NCBI RefSeq assembly: GCF_000308215.1
Contig: NZ_CAJE01000022.1
Coordinates: forward strand, 1 to 34,288
DNA: 34,288 bases
Origin: Methanomassiliicoccus luminyensis B10
Lineage (GTDB): Archaea; Thermoplasmatota; Thermoplasmata; Methanomassiliicoccales; Methanomassiliicoccaceae
Direction: 5' to 3'
This document shows positions 25,433-33,348 of this stretch, in pieces. Made by a program: the position numbers and the translations under genes. Below the pieces are notes generated by a model. It was not told the origin of the DNA. It was given only the letters and a program-made list of their open reading frames with translations, and ran no database searches. Position 1 is the stretch's first letter; every line of letters begins with the position of its first letter.

Positions 25433-28068
25433 GCCAGCGAAACGTCGTCCTTGCAGTCGCTACATTATTGACCGTGATGGCGGTGAGCGACAGCGGGACC
25501 TTTGCGATATTCTATGACACCGAATCCTCGATGGGCAATAGGTTCACCGCATGGAGTTTCCATGGGTGGGTTCAGAGCACCGGGGACGACTTCACTTTGG
25601 GGACGACAGGCTCCAACGTGGACACAACGACCAGCCCGGGCGATGTATCTCTAAGTAGAGGAGATGCCGCTCAATGCCTGTTTGCCTTCGGAGGCGGAGG
25701 CTCAGCAGGCTTCTATCGTTACGATGTCCAATCCAATGCCTGGGCCACCATGGCCAGCGCCCCTGAGGGGGTGACTGACGGCGCCGCCCTGGCCTATGAT
25801 CAGGACCGATACATCTACGCCATCCGCGGCGGAGGTCACAGCGACCTATGGAGATACGATGTCCAGAGCAACTCGTGGGAGTCCCTGGCCTCTGCACCCG
25901 GACCGGTAGGAAGCGGCGGCGATCTGGTATACGATGACGGCGTACTATACGTCCTCCAGGGCGGCGGCAACACCGGCCTGTGGACTTACGACATTGCCGC
26001 CGAGAGCTGGACAACATTAAGCAGCACTCCTTCCGGAGTGAGCAGCAATGGTGCTCTGGCATCATATCAGGGCACCCTATACGTCATGCGCGGCAGCGGC
26101 ACCCTGACGATCTGGACCTTCCACGACGGGACCTGGTCCAGCCTTAATTTCCCGGAGCAGTGGCTCACCACCGGGATGGACATGTTCCTGAGGGCGGACG
26201 GAAAACTGGTCATCCTCTGGTTGAACGGGAACCAGGGATGCGGCTACATCTATGACATTCAATCGAAGACCTGGACCCGCGAATCGTCGCTGGACCTCGG
26301 CACGAACATACAGGACGGCATCGACCTCGCCTTCGACGGTAGCTACATCTACGCGCTTCAGTCGCTGGATGCGGGCGGATACTGGGGCCCTTTCTGGAGA
26401 TACGTCCCCAACAGCGGCTGGTGGTCATGGGGGGACCTTGCCAAGAAACTGCCCGGCGCGGTGGGCTCCGGCGCGTGCCTGGTCAGCGCGACGGCGGGCG
26501 GCGACCATGCCACTCCGGGGGTCTTGATATCCTCGGTATTCGATGCCGGCAGCACCTTCGTCAAGTACACTGCGCTGTCCTGGAGCGCGATCCTTCCCTC
26601 CGGGACGGAGATACGTTTCGAGGTCAGGGCGGCGGATACAGAAAGCGAACTGGAGAATGCTGCATGGATTCCCGTGAACGGCTCGTCATCCCCGATCAGC
26701 GACCTCTTCGGCCGCTATGCGCAGTGGAAGGCCACCCTTACCACCGCCGATCCGACTCGGACCCCGGTGCTCCAGGAGGTCATACTGTACTACATGCAGT
26801 CCCCCAGGAGCTGGGTCCAGACCACCTATGCTGACTTCAGCTCGGGGTCCTGGTCCAATATCGACATCACCACCAGCCCCGGCTCCGCGATGCTGACCGC
26901 AGGGACCGCGGGCCAGTACATCTTCGCCTTCCAGGGCGGGGGCTCTGCGGCCTTCCACCGCTACAACGTGGCTTCTGACACCTGGACCGCCATGACCGCC
27001 GCTCCCGGGGCAGTTACGGACGGCGCCGCCCTGGCCTATGACCATGGCAGGTACATCTATGCCCTGCAGGGAGGGTCCAGCGCACTGTGGAGATATGATA
27101 TGGTACAGAACTCCTGGGCCGTCCTGGGGAATGCGCCCGGGATAGTGGGCAGCGGCGGCGATCTGGTATACGATGACGGCGTACTATACGTCCTCCAGGG
27201 CGGGGGAGGCACCGGCCTGTGGACGTACGACATAGCTGATGGCGAGTGGTCGACGGCCATCAATACGCCCGCCGGGGTAGGTGCCGGCGGTGCCATGGTA
27301 TCATATCAGGGCACCCTGTACGTCATGCGCGGCGGCGGTACCTTGGGCATATGGGCATACCACGGCGGAACCTGGTCAAGCCTGAACTTCCAGGAGCAGT
27401 GGCTTGTCTCCGGCTCAGACATGGTGCTGGGGCCGAACGGGAAGCTGTACACGTTCTGGCTGAACGGGAACCAGGGCTGTTGCTACATCTATGATCCTCA
27501 GCTGAAAACCTGGAACAGGGAATCGACATTGGATTGGGGTACGAACATACAGGACGGCATCGACCTCGCCTTCGACGGTAGCTACATCTACGCGCTTCAG
27601 TCGACGGAGACCCCGGGGTCCTGGTGGGGCCCATTCTGGAAATGTGACCTTGGCAGTGGTTGGTGGGCTTGGGGCGGTATCGCCAAGAAACTTCCCGGCA
27701 CGGTAGGTCCCGGCGCAAGCCTGGTCAGCGTGACCTCGGGGGGACAATACCACACCCCCGGCGTCCTGACCTCATCAACATTCGACACCGGGACCGACGG
27801 GGCGGGATACGGCACGCTGTCATGGACCGCGACATTGCCGCCCGGCACCGCCGTCCGGTTCGAGATAAGGGCTTCCAACACCTTGGTATCAGGCCAGCCC
27901 GATGCTGAATGGACCCCGGTGAGCGATCCGAGCTCCTCCTTGAGCTCCATCTCCGGCCGGTACGTGCAGTGGAGGGCCATCCTGACCACCGATGAGACAA
28001 ATCAAACGCCGATCCTCCATGAGGTCAAGCTCCAATACGTGGGCTGGGACCGTGGGAATGGGACATAA
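25429..28068 (+). CDS. Secreted propeller-like protein with SipW-type signal and two ~413-aa repeats, 879 aa
   Basis: The N-terminus (VVLAVATLLTVMAVSDSGTFAIFYDTESSMGNRFTAW) carries the SipW-type motif, like the TasA-like protein. The rest is two tandem copies of one module of about 413 aa, from WVQS and WVQT respectively. Each has about five Kelch-like blades marked by GGG...YRYDVQSNAW, LWRYD, LWTYD and YIYD sequences, followed by a beta-sandwich end (RFEVRAADTES..., RYAQWKATL). Kelch-type propellers bind proteins or sugars. No membrane anchor is visible, so the mature protein is probably secreted or attached to the matrix. The start overlaps the peptidase gene by 4 bases and the end overlaps the next gene by 11. 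Function as matrix component or adhesin is inferred. Confidence 0.85.
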   Translation: MSQRNVVLAVATLLTVMAVSDSGTFAIFYDTESSMGNRFTAWSFHGWVQSTGDDFTLGTTGSNVDTTTSPGDVSLSRGDAAQCLFAFGGGGSAGFYRYDVQSNAWATMASAPEGVTDGAALAYDQDRYIYAIRGGGHSDLWRYDVQSNSWESLASAPGPVGSGGDLVYDDGVLYVLQGGGNTGLWTYDIAAESWTTLSSTPSGVSSNGALASYQGTLYVMRGSGTLTIWTFHDGTWSSLNFPEQWLTTGMDMFLRADGKLVILWLNGNQGCGYIYDIQSKTWTRESSLDLGTNIQDGIDLAFDGSYIYALQSLDAGGYWGPFWRYVPNSGWWSWGDLAKKLPGAVGSGACLVSATAGGDHATPGVLISSVFDAGSTFVKYTALSWSAILPSGTEIRFEVRAADTESELENAAWIPVNGSSSPISDLFGRYAQWKATLTTADPTRTPVLQEVILYYMQSPRSWVQTTYADFSSGSWSNIDITTSPGSAMLTAGTAGQYIFAFQGGGSAAFHRYNVASDTWTAMTAAPGAVTDGAALAYDHGRYIYALQGGSSALWRYDMVQNSWAVLGNAPGIVGSGGDLVYDDGVLYVLQGGGGTGLWTYDIADGEWSTAINTPAGVGAGGAMVSYQGTLYVMRGGGTLGIWAYHGGTWSSLNFQEQWLVSGSDMVLGPNGKLYTFWLNGNQGCCYIYDPQLKTWNRESTLDWGTNIQDGIDLAFDGSYIYALQSTETPGSWWGPFWKCDLGSGWWAWGGIAKKLPGTVGPGASLVSVTSGGQYHTPGVLTSSTFDTGTDGAGYGTLSWTATLPPGTAVRFEIRASNTLVSGQPDAEWTPVSDPSSSLSSISGRYVQWRAILTTDETNQTPILHEVKLQYVGWDRGNGT
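25567..26811 (+). repeat. Tandem module repeat, copy 1
   Basis: First of two coding repeats in the propeller-like gene. It contains 25912-25964 and 26302-26364, which are identical in DNA to 27151-27203 (53 bases) and 27541-27603 (63 bases) of copy 2; both pairs are offset by exactly 1239 bases. Confidence 0.9.
26812..28056 (+). repeat. Tandem module repeat, copy 2
   Basis: Second copy, beginning with the Trp-Val-Gln that also opens copy 1. Blades three and five are closest to copy 1 at the DNA level, including silent positions, while the ends have diverged. Confidence 0.9.
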
Positions 28069-29770
28069 TAAGGCGATGCGGCATCTTGCGGGGGCCGCGC
28101 TGCTCCTATCGATGATGCTGTTCCTTTCCGCCCTGCCGTCGACCCCGGCGAAGGTTGCCGATGTCCCGTCGGTGCGCCTCTCCCTGGGCGGCCAAGGGAG
28201 CGTGCCCTGGTCCATGGAAGCGATCAAGCCGGGCGATCACGGCACCGAGGTGACGGTGCTGCAGAACACCGGGAGCAAGGACGGGACCGTTCTGCTGTGG
28301 ATCAGCAACATCAAGGAGACCGACGCCGCCGGGGACGGAGCGTTCCTGGGCCAATACATGAGGTTCAGCATCGACGCCGAGGGCCTGTGCACGGAGGCGC
28401 GGTTCCCGTGCACGATATACGAGCTGCCGGAGTACCCGTCGAGCAGCAGCAAGATCATTATAAGGTCGCTCCCCGCGGGAAGCTCCGTCACGATCCACTG
28501 GACCTGGGAGTTCTTGGAGACCGGCGCTCCCCAGAACGAGGCCCAGGGGGACGGCCTGAGCTTTGATATAAACTACCTGCTCTACGAGCCGCCGCCGGCC
28601 GGTGAGGACTACCAGTGGATATGGATGGAGATCCTCGGCCTGGGGGCGGTGGTGGGGATGAACTCCACCGGGCACGTGGTGGAGACGGTCCAGGTCACTG
28701 ACCCGTCGGGGGCGTTCCGCCTCACTATCCCCAAGGGGACCAGGGTCGTCACCGAGGGAGGGCAGCTCCCCTCAGCCATCATCATGACGACCGATGCCGG
28801 GGCCGGGGGAGCGGTCCCGGACGGATGGACGAAGGTGGGGCCGGCCTACGTCCTCAGCGGTTATCTGGAAGGCACCGGGACGGTAAACGTCCTCTTCATA
28901 GGCCAGGTAGGCCTGACCTTGGGTTTGGACCCTTCCACCGTGCCGGAGGGCACCAGGATGACGTCCATGTTCATGCTGGCCGCGGACGGCCAGTGGGCGA
29001 TGGTTAGCGGGTCCTCCACCATGACATCCAGTTCCTGGGAGGCCTGGGGGATCATCGGCCGCACCGGCACCTATACCATCCTGGCCAGCGAGAACGCCTC
29101 GGACCACGCCTTCATCGAGGCCAGGGACCTGACGGTACGGCCGGGGACCTCGGAGCTATGGTGGCCGGTGGTCCTGGCGACCTCGACCGGCAAGACCGTG
29201 TCGGTAGGCGCCACACTAACCAATCACGGCGACGTCGTCGGGAACATCACCATCTCGCTGTTCGTGGACGGCGAGGTCATGGGGTCGGCGACGGTCACGC
29301 TGCTTCCGGGAGAGAGCCGCGAGGTCGTCCTCACGGCGGACGGGCTTCGTGACGGCGATCACCAGGTCAGGATGGCCGGCCTCACCAGCTCGTTCCGGAC
29401 GGAATCTACGATCAATTGGCCGGCCATAGTTCTCGTCGCGGCGGCGTCATGGTCCCTGCTGATGCTGATGGCCGCCAAGCTGGGCCGCTCCCGTCCGGAA
29501 GTGCCAGAAGCGATGATGGCGGACCGCAAGGACCGCGTGCTTGTGGAGCTGGGGTCCCGCGACCTGTCCTTCGAGGAGCTATCTCAACGGACCCGCCTCG
29601 AGGATGATGATCTCCTCCAGGCCCTGGAGGTCCTGTGGAAGGAAGGCCGTCTCGGGGCGGAGAGGAGGGACCATATCATCTATTTCATGAGGCCGGACGG
29701 CCCGACGGCCGATACGGCGGGCGATGATCTCAATACGTCTCGTACCTCAGGCCCAGGGAGGGGAGCGTGA
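28058..29770 (+). CDS. Membrane protein with extracellular TasA-like and CARDB-like domains and cytoplasmic winged helix, 570 aa
   Basis: A signal segment (about 7-25) is followed by a TasA-like domain (about 35-185) with the same patterns as the first gene of the cluster: VTVLQNTGSKDGTVLLW, LPAGSSVTIHWTWEF and GDGLSFDINYLLYEP. A middle region (about 190-370) is unassigned; a CARDB-like domain follows (about 372-450, VGATLTNHGDVVGNITISLFVDG), then a membrane span (about 452-475). The cytoplasmic end (about 487-548, LVELGSRDLSFEELSQRTRLEDDDLLQALEVL in part) has the helix pattern of a winged helix-turn-helix. It lacks the SipW-type cleavage motif, so it may stay membrane-bound. Start ATG 28058 overlaps the previous gene by 11 bases; ATG 28076 is an alternative. 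A one-component sensor-regulator of the matrix genes is inferred. Confidence 0.83.
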   Translation: MGHNKAMRHLAGAALLLSMMLFLSALPSTPAKVADVPSVRLSLGGQGSVPWSMEAIKPGDHGTEVTVLQNTGSKDGTVLLWISNIKETDAAGDGAFLGQYMRFSIDAEGLCTEARFPCTIYELPEYPSSSSKIIIRSLPAGSSVTIHWTWEFLETGAPQNEAQGDGLSFDINYLLYEPPPAGEDYQWIWMEILGLGAVVGMNSTGHVVETVQVTDPSGAFRLTIPKGTRVVTEGGQLPSAIIMTTDAGAGGAVPDGWTKVGPAYVLSGYLEGTGTVNVLFIGQVGLTLGLDPSTVPEGTRMTSMFMLAADGQWAMVSGSSTMTSSSWEAWGIIGRTGTYTILASENASDHAFIEARDLTVRPGTSELWWPVVLATSTGKTVSVGATLTNHGDVVGNITISLFVDGEVMGSATVTLLPGESREVVLTADGLRDGDHQVRMAGLTSSFRTESTINWPAIVLVAAASWSLLMLMAAKLGRSRPEVPEAMMADRKDRVLVELGSRDLSFEELSQRTRLEDDDLLQALEVLWKEGRLGAERRDHIIYFMRPDGPTADTAGDDLNTSRTSGPGRGA

Positions 29771-30764
29771 CGCCCTCGCCCTCGACGATGCGGCCGACGA
29801 TTTTGGCACCCTCGCCGTAGGTGGAGACGATGCCCTTGGCCTCGTCCTCGGCACAGATAATCCCGAAGCCCATGCCCATGTTGAAGGTCTGGTACATCTC
29901 CTTGTCCTCCACCGAGCCCAGGTCGCCCAGCAGCGAGAAGATCGGCGGCACCGGCAGGGGGTCGTCAAAGCGCACCTCGATCCCCTTGCGGAGCCGCAGG
30001 AAGTTCCTCAGGCCGCCGCCGGTCACGTCAACCATGCCCTTCACCCGGTGCTTCTCCAGGACCTTGAGGACCTGGCGGACGTAGATCTCGGTGGGGGTGA
30101 GCAGCTCCAGTCCGATGCTGTTCCCCAGTTTGGGGAACTTCTCGAACGGGTCGACCTCGTTCTGGTGCAGGATCTTCCTGGCGAGGGTGTAGCCGTTGGA
30201 GTGCAGGCCCGAGCTTGCAAGACCGATGACCGCGTCGCCCGGCGCGACCTTCGAACCGTCGATGATGCGGTCCCGGGGGACCATGCCTAGGCAGGCACCG
30301 GAGAGGTCCAGCTCCTTCATGATCTCCGGGAGCACCGCCACCTCCCCGCCCACCAGGTCGCAGTTGGCGAGCTCGCAGCCCTTGTTGAGGCCGATGCCTA
30401 TCTGCTCCATCAGAGGGGGGTTCGGCGCGTCGATGGCCATGTAGTCGACGAAGGAGATGGGCTCGGCGCCGACGCAGATGGTGTCGTTGACGTTCATGGC
30501 CACGCAGTCGATGCCGACGGTGTCCCACTTGTCCATTTCCTTGGCGAGGAGGAGCTTGGTCCCCACGCCGTCGGTGCACAGCGTCAGGACGATGTCCCCG
30601 AAGTCGATGAGCCCGGTGAACTGGCCCGGCAGGTCGATCATCCTCACCTTGCCGGAGCGGCGGTACTTCAGCTGCTTGACCAGGGCCTCGATCGCTCTGG
30701 ACTTGCCGTCGATGTCCACCCCTGCCCGGGCGTACGTCATGTGCTCCTTCTGCTTGTCGACCAT
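29730..30764 (-). CDS. purM: Phosphoribosylformylglycinamidine cyclo-ligase (AIR synthetase)
   Basis: Fifth step of de novo purine synthesis: ATP-dependent closure of FGAM to aminoimidazole ribotide, in the cytosol. At 344 aa it has full family length. Signatures in order: TYARAGVDID near the N-terminus, CTDGVGTKLLLA, MNVNDTICVGAEPISFVDY, NCDLVGGEVAVLPE, GLASSGLHSNGYTLAR and DVTGGGLRNF. The start ATG 30764 fits a TATA box 25-35 bases upstream, so the message is near-leaderless; ATG 30740 is a shorter alternative, and the longer open frame upstream is non-coding in character. Its last 41 bases overlap the 3' end of the convergent membrane-regulator gene. It is not in an operon with other pur genes. 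Confidence 0.95.
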   Translation of the reverse strand: MVDKQKEHMTYARAGVDIDGKSRAIEALVKQLKYRRSGKVRMIDLPGQFTGLIDFGDIVLTLCTDGVGTKLLLAKEMDKWDTVGIDCVAMNVNDTICVGAEPISFVDYMAIDAPNPPLMEQIGIGLNKGCELANCDLVGGEVAVLPEIMKELDLSGACLGMVPRDRIIDGSKVAPGDAVIGLASSGLHSNGYTLARKILHQNEVDPFEKFPKLGNSIGLELLTPTEIYVRQVLKVLEKHRVKGMVDVTGGGLRNFLRLRKGIEVRFDDPLPVPPIFSLLGDLGSVEDKEMYQTFNMGMGFGIICAEDEAKGIVSTYGEGAKIVGRIVEGEGVTLPSLGLRYETY

Positions 30765-30787
30765 TCTGACCGCTACTGTAAGGGTTG

Positions 30788-30799
30788 CCTTATAAAAAA
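30788..30799 (-). promoter_or_regulatory. TATA box of purM
   Basis: On the minus strand TTTTTTATAAGG lies 24-35 bases before ATG 30764. Confidence 0.55.
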
Positions 30800-31067
30800 C
30801 ATCGCCGTTCATCCCGCCTTTGAAAAGGTGGGTTTTACGCGGAGAGGCTGTGCAACGGAACGGCGCTCCATTATCTACGGGACCTTCGGATGCCTCGAAG
30901 AGGACAGGCGCTCTCGATGAGGGTAAAACGGCTGAAGTTCCGAATTGGCTCCCGAACATCGCCATTCGTGGTACATCAATGACTGGCAGGCTCCGAGTCA
31001 GCGAGCCGGATGCAGCGGGCGATGGGGCCTAAGGCCGTTGGACAATTGAGGCCGAGCTCAGCTGCAT

Positions 31068-31089
31068 GCTCACGAACTCGTTCGTGAGC
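31068..31089. repeat. 22-base near-perfect palindrome
   Basis: GCTCACGAAC (31068-31077) and GTTCGTGAGC (31080-31089) are exact 10-bp inverted arms around TC. No T-run follows. It could be a protein-binding site or a terminator of an unseen transcript. Confidence 0.6.
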
Positions 31090-31178
31090 GGCTGACTTGA
31101 AGGACTTCCTCTCGATCCGCCGTCAGCCAGCGGTTTCGCAAAGCCGCGCCGCACCAGACGGTCCTGGCCCGAAGCTCC

Positions 31179-31538
31179 CTATGTCGAGAAAAGCTCCGGC
31201 CGCGCGGTCAGCAGATCCATCAGCACCGCCGCACCGCTGTGCTCGGCATCGTGGGTGGAGAAGATCAGCGTCACGTCCTTCCCGGCCGACAGCCGGCGGA
31301 GGGCGTCCAGATGAGGACTGCCCTTCAGCTCCTCTAGGTAGCGCTGCCTGAACTCCTCCCACTTCTCCGGGTCGTGGGCGTACCACTTGCGCAGCCCGGC
31401 GGAGGGGGCCACCTCCCGGCACCAGATGTCGATGCCGGCCTTTTCTTTGGTCAAGCCCCGGGGCCACAGCCTTTCCACCAGCACCCTGACCCCGTCCTCC
31501 TTGGCAGGCTCCTCGTAGGCCCGTTTCATGCGCAGCAT
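31179..31538 (-). CDS. DUF488 family protein (YeaO-like), 119 aa
   Basis: Small cytosolic protein of the DUF488 family, recognisable from RVLVERLWPRGLTKEKAGID, WCREVAPSAGLRKWYAHDPEKW and the C-terminal TLIFSTHDAEHSGAAVL. The family's biochemical role is not established. The start ATG 31538 has a TATA-like GATTATTACC about 25-30 bases upstream, suggesting a leaderless message; ATG 31529 is an alternative. It is divergent from the FtsJ-type methyltransferase gene, from which it is separated by 139 bases. Confidence 0.9.
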   Translation of the reverse strand: MLRMKRAYEEPAKEDGVRVLVERLWPRGLTKEKAGIDIWCREVAPSAGLRKWYAHDPEKWEEFRQRYLEELKGSPHLDALRRLSAGKDVTLIFSTHDAEHSGAAVLMDLLTARPELFST

Positions 31539-31640
31539 CGTTAAGCAACCCCAGCGCAGAGGTAATAATCCTATGGCTGCGGGATCTGCGGCGCCTCATC
31601 TTCCTCCGCGCACCGTTCGGCCCGCCGCGCTCGGCAGGAC

Positions 31641-31651
31641 ATAATCTTTAA
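31641..31651 (+). promoter_or_regulatory. TATA box of the rRNA methyltransferase gene
   Basis: ATAATCTTTAA lies 27-37 bases before ATG 31678, predicting a very short leader. Confidence 0.4.
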
Positions 31652-31677
31652 GTTCGACCGCCCAAATAGCCAGGGAG

Positions 31678-32319
31678 ATGAGCAAGCGCTGGCTTAACGA
31701 GAGGAAGCACGAGTTCTACTATCTCAAGGCGAAGAAGCTGAACTACCGCTCCCGCGCCTCGTTCAAGCTGCACCAGATCGACGAGAGGTTCGGGGTGTTC
31801 AAGCCGGGGGGCGCGGTGGCGGACCTAGGCGCCGCCCCGGGCGGGTGGCTGCAGGTCGCGAAAGAGAAGGTGGGCGAGCAGGGCAAGGTGGTCGGAGTGG
31901 ACCTGCAGGCCATTGAGCCGCTCCCCGGCATCAGGACCATCAAGGGTGACATCACCGAGAAGGAGACGGTGGAGGAGCTGAAGTCCCTTCTGGAGGGGAA
32001 GGCCGACACCGTGATCTCGGACATGGCCCCCAACATCAGCGGCAGCTACTCCATGGACCACGCCCGCTCGGTCGATCTGTGCGCCCATGCCCTCGACTTC
32101 GCCCGGCAGGTGCTGAAGCCGGGGGGCAGCCTGGTCATGAAGATCTTCGAGGGGGACATGATGAACGAGTTCCTCGCCGAGGTGCGCAAGAGCTTCTCCA
32201 GCGTGCGGCTCCATTCCCCCAAGGCGTCCCGCTCCAGCAGCTCGGAGATCTACATCATCGCCAAGGGCTTCCGGGAGGCCAAGACGGGGCCGACCGAGGC
32301 GGACAAGTTGGCCGAGTGA
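31678..32319 (+). CDS. rlmE: 23S rRNA 2'-O-methyltransferase, FtsJ/RlmE family
   Basis: SAM-dependent methyltransferase expected to methylate a ribose in the large-subunit rRNA A-loop. The 213-aa protein has the FtsJ layout: an RNA-binding N-terminus (YRSRASFKLHQID), SAM motif I (ADLGAAPGGWLQVA), acidic motif II (VVGVDLQAI) and the K-D-K-E catalytic tetrad: Lys in RASFKL, Asp in VISDMAPNISG, Lys in LVMKIFEGD, and Glu in SSEIYIIAKGF. The size and the R/K-rich start fit archaeal RlmE rather than the tRNA-specific Trm7 group, though substrate cannot be fixed from sequence alone. The start ATG follows a purine-rich AGGGAG. A hairpin lies 29 bases after the stop. Confidence 0.93.
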   Translation: MSKRWLNERKHEFYYLKAKKLNYRSRASFKLHQIDERFGVFKPGGAVADLGAAPGGWLQVAKEKVGEQGKVVGVDLQAIEPLPGIRTIKGDITEKETVEELKSLLEGKADTVISDMAPNISGSYSMDHARSVDLCAHALDFARQVLKPGGSLVMKIFEGDMMNEFLAEVRKSFSSVRLHSPKASRSSSSEIYIIAKGFREAKTGPTEADKLAE

Positions 32320-32348
32320 TACCGCAGCCTCGGTCCCCGATCAGGCAA

Positions 32349-32366
32349 CTTCGGCGTTCGCCGAAG
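32349..32366 (+). terminator. Hairpin after the rRNA methyltransferase gene
   Basis: CTTCGGCG (32349-32356) pairs perfectly with CGCCGAAG (32359-32366) across TT. No T-run follows, so termination is only possible. Confidence 0.4.
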
Positions 32367-32390
32367 CACGCTGGCCATTTGCGGCAAATC

Positions 32391-32399
32391 TATTAATTT
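32391..32399 (+). promoter_or_regulatory. TATA box for the 77-aa gene
   Basis: TATTAATTT ends 21 bases before ATG 32421, so transcription should begin at or near the start codon. Confidence 0.5.
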
Positions 32400-32420
32400 C
32401 GCCACCCCTATCCCGATGCG

Positions 32421-32654
32421 ATGATCACCTATCTCACGGTCACTTTCAGCACCGAGGGGGCCCGCCCGTCCGAGGTCATGGAGACCCTTCACGGCCTGGG
32501 GTTCGAGCCTACCACGGGCAGCTACGATTTCATATATCGGTGGGGGAACAAGGCGACGGTGGAGGACGCCATCTACCTGGCGGACAAGGTCCAGCAGACC
32601 CTCAAGGGGAAGCAGGTGCTGTTCAAGCTGCAGACCGTGAGCGATTACCTCTGA
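32421..32654 (+). CDS. Small protein of unknown function, 77 aa
   Basis: Compact alpha/beta protein: strand (ITYLTVTFSTEG), helix (PSEVMETLHGLGF), strands (GSYDFIYRWG), helix (TVEDAIYLADKVQQTLKG) and strand (VLFKLQTVSDYL). This beta-alpha-beta-beta-alpha-beta order is that of ferredoxin-like folds. No family is named. It has its own TATA box and is followed after 11 bases by the FAH-family gene, so the two are probably one operon. Confidence 0.8.
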   Translation: MITYLTVTFSTEGARPSEVMETLHGLGFEPTTGSYDFIYRWGNKATVEDAIYLADKVQQTLKGKQVLFKLQTVSDYL

Positions 32655-32665
32655 GCCGGAGCGCC

Positions 32666-33292
32666 ATGTCCTGCGGCAAGATAGTGTGCATCGGGCAGAA
32701 CTATCGCGCCCACGCCAGGGAGATGGAGCTGGAAGCGCCGGCGGAGCCGGTCATATTTTTGAAGCCATCCACCGCGCTCATCGCCGACGGGGACGTCATC
32801 GAGGCGCCCGCAGGCCTGGGAAGAGTGGACCACGAGGTCGAGCTCGCGCTGATAATCGGGAAAAAAGCGAGGAAGGTGGCGGAGAGCGAGGCGCTCTCCT
32901 ACGTTTCCGAGGTCGCGGTGTTCAACGACGTCACCGCCAGGGACGTGCAGTCGGCGGCGCGCACGGCCGGGCTGCCGTGGGCGCTGAGCAAGGGCCTGGA
33001 TACCTTTGCCCCCATGTCCCGCCCCGTGCCGGTTTCGGAAGCGGGGGACCTGCGCTCCCTGAGGCTCGAGCTCAGAGTGAACGGTGAGGTGCGGCAGAGC
33101 GGCAGCACCTCGAACATGATCTTCGGCCCGGAGCGGCTGATCGCCTATATTTCGAAGTACATGACCCTGGAGCCGGGGGACATCATCGCCACCGGGACGC
33201 CGGAAGGGGTCGGGCCCCTGAACGACGGCGACGTGGTGGAGGCGGGGATAGAAGGGGTCGGCAAGGTCTCCAACCGCGTAAGAAGGATTTAG
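32666..33292 (+). CDS. Fumarylacetoacetate hydrolase (FAH) family enzyme, 208 aa
   Basis: Mg-dependent FAH-fold enzyme, close in size to the FAHD1/YcgM group (acylpyruvate hydrolase, oxaloacetate decarboxylase or tautomerase). Motifs: IGQNYRAHAREME at the N-terminus, FLKPSTALI, metal-ligand acidic residues in VDHEVELALIIG, FNDVTARDVQ, SKGLDTFAPMSRP and the C-terminal TGTPEGVGPLNDGD. The ATG at 32666 gives the usual family N-terminus and follows a GGAG ribosome site; the longer open frame upstream overlaps the 77-aa gene and is not coding. Substrate cannot be decided from sequence. Methanogen homologues are usually standalone, so a housekeeping keto-acid role is likely. Confidence 0.93.
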   Translation: MSCGKIVCIGQNYRAHAREMELEAPAEPVIFLKPSTALIADGDVIEAPAGLGRVDHEVELALIIGKKARKVAESEALSYVSEVAVFNDVTARDVQSAARTAGLPWALSKGLDTFAPMSRPVPVSEAGDLRSLRLELRVNGEVRQSGSTSNMIFGPERLIAYISKYMTLEPGDIIATGTPEGVGPLNDGDVVEAGIEGVGKVSNRVRRI

Positions 33293-33348
33293 GTTCGATA
33301 CGCAGTTCCCTAGTGGACCGAACCATTTCCCGATCGCGGGAGGATGAC

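Larger units (their letters stand above)
30765..31178. other. Intergenic region, no gene seen
   Basis: About 410 bases between divergently read purM (promoter at the left end) and the end of the DUF488 gene. Short open frames have no coding features. The only structures are the palindrome at 31068-31089 and GGCCTAAGGCC near 31026. Confidence 0.5.

Noticed and set aside
27992-28057. Earlier ATG for the winged-helix membrane protein
   Set aside because: It would overlap the previous gene by 77 bases and add an Arg/Ser-rich segment before the signal sequence; ATG 28058 places the signal near the N-terminus.
30880-30935. Possible C/D box RNA
   Set aside because: A C-box-like CGATGAG and a CTGA occur, but the flanking terminal stem and second box pair are missing.
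30765-30965. 67-residue N-terminal extension of PurM
   Set aside because: It exceeds the normal family length, crosses the TATA box and has no homologous features; ATG 30764 gives a normal PurM.
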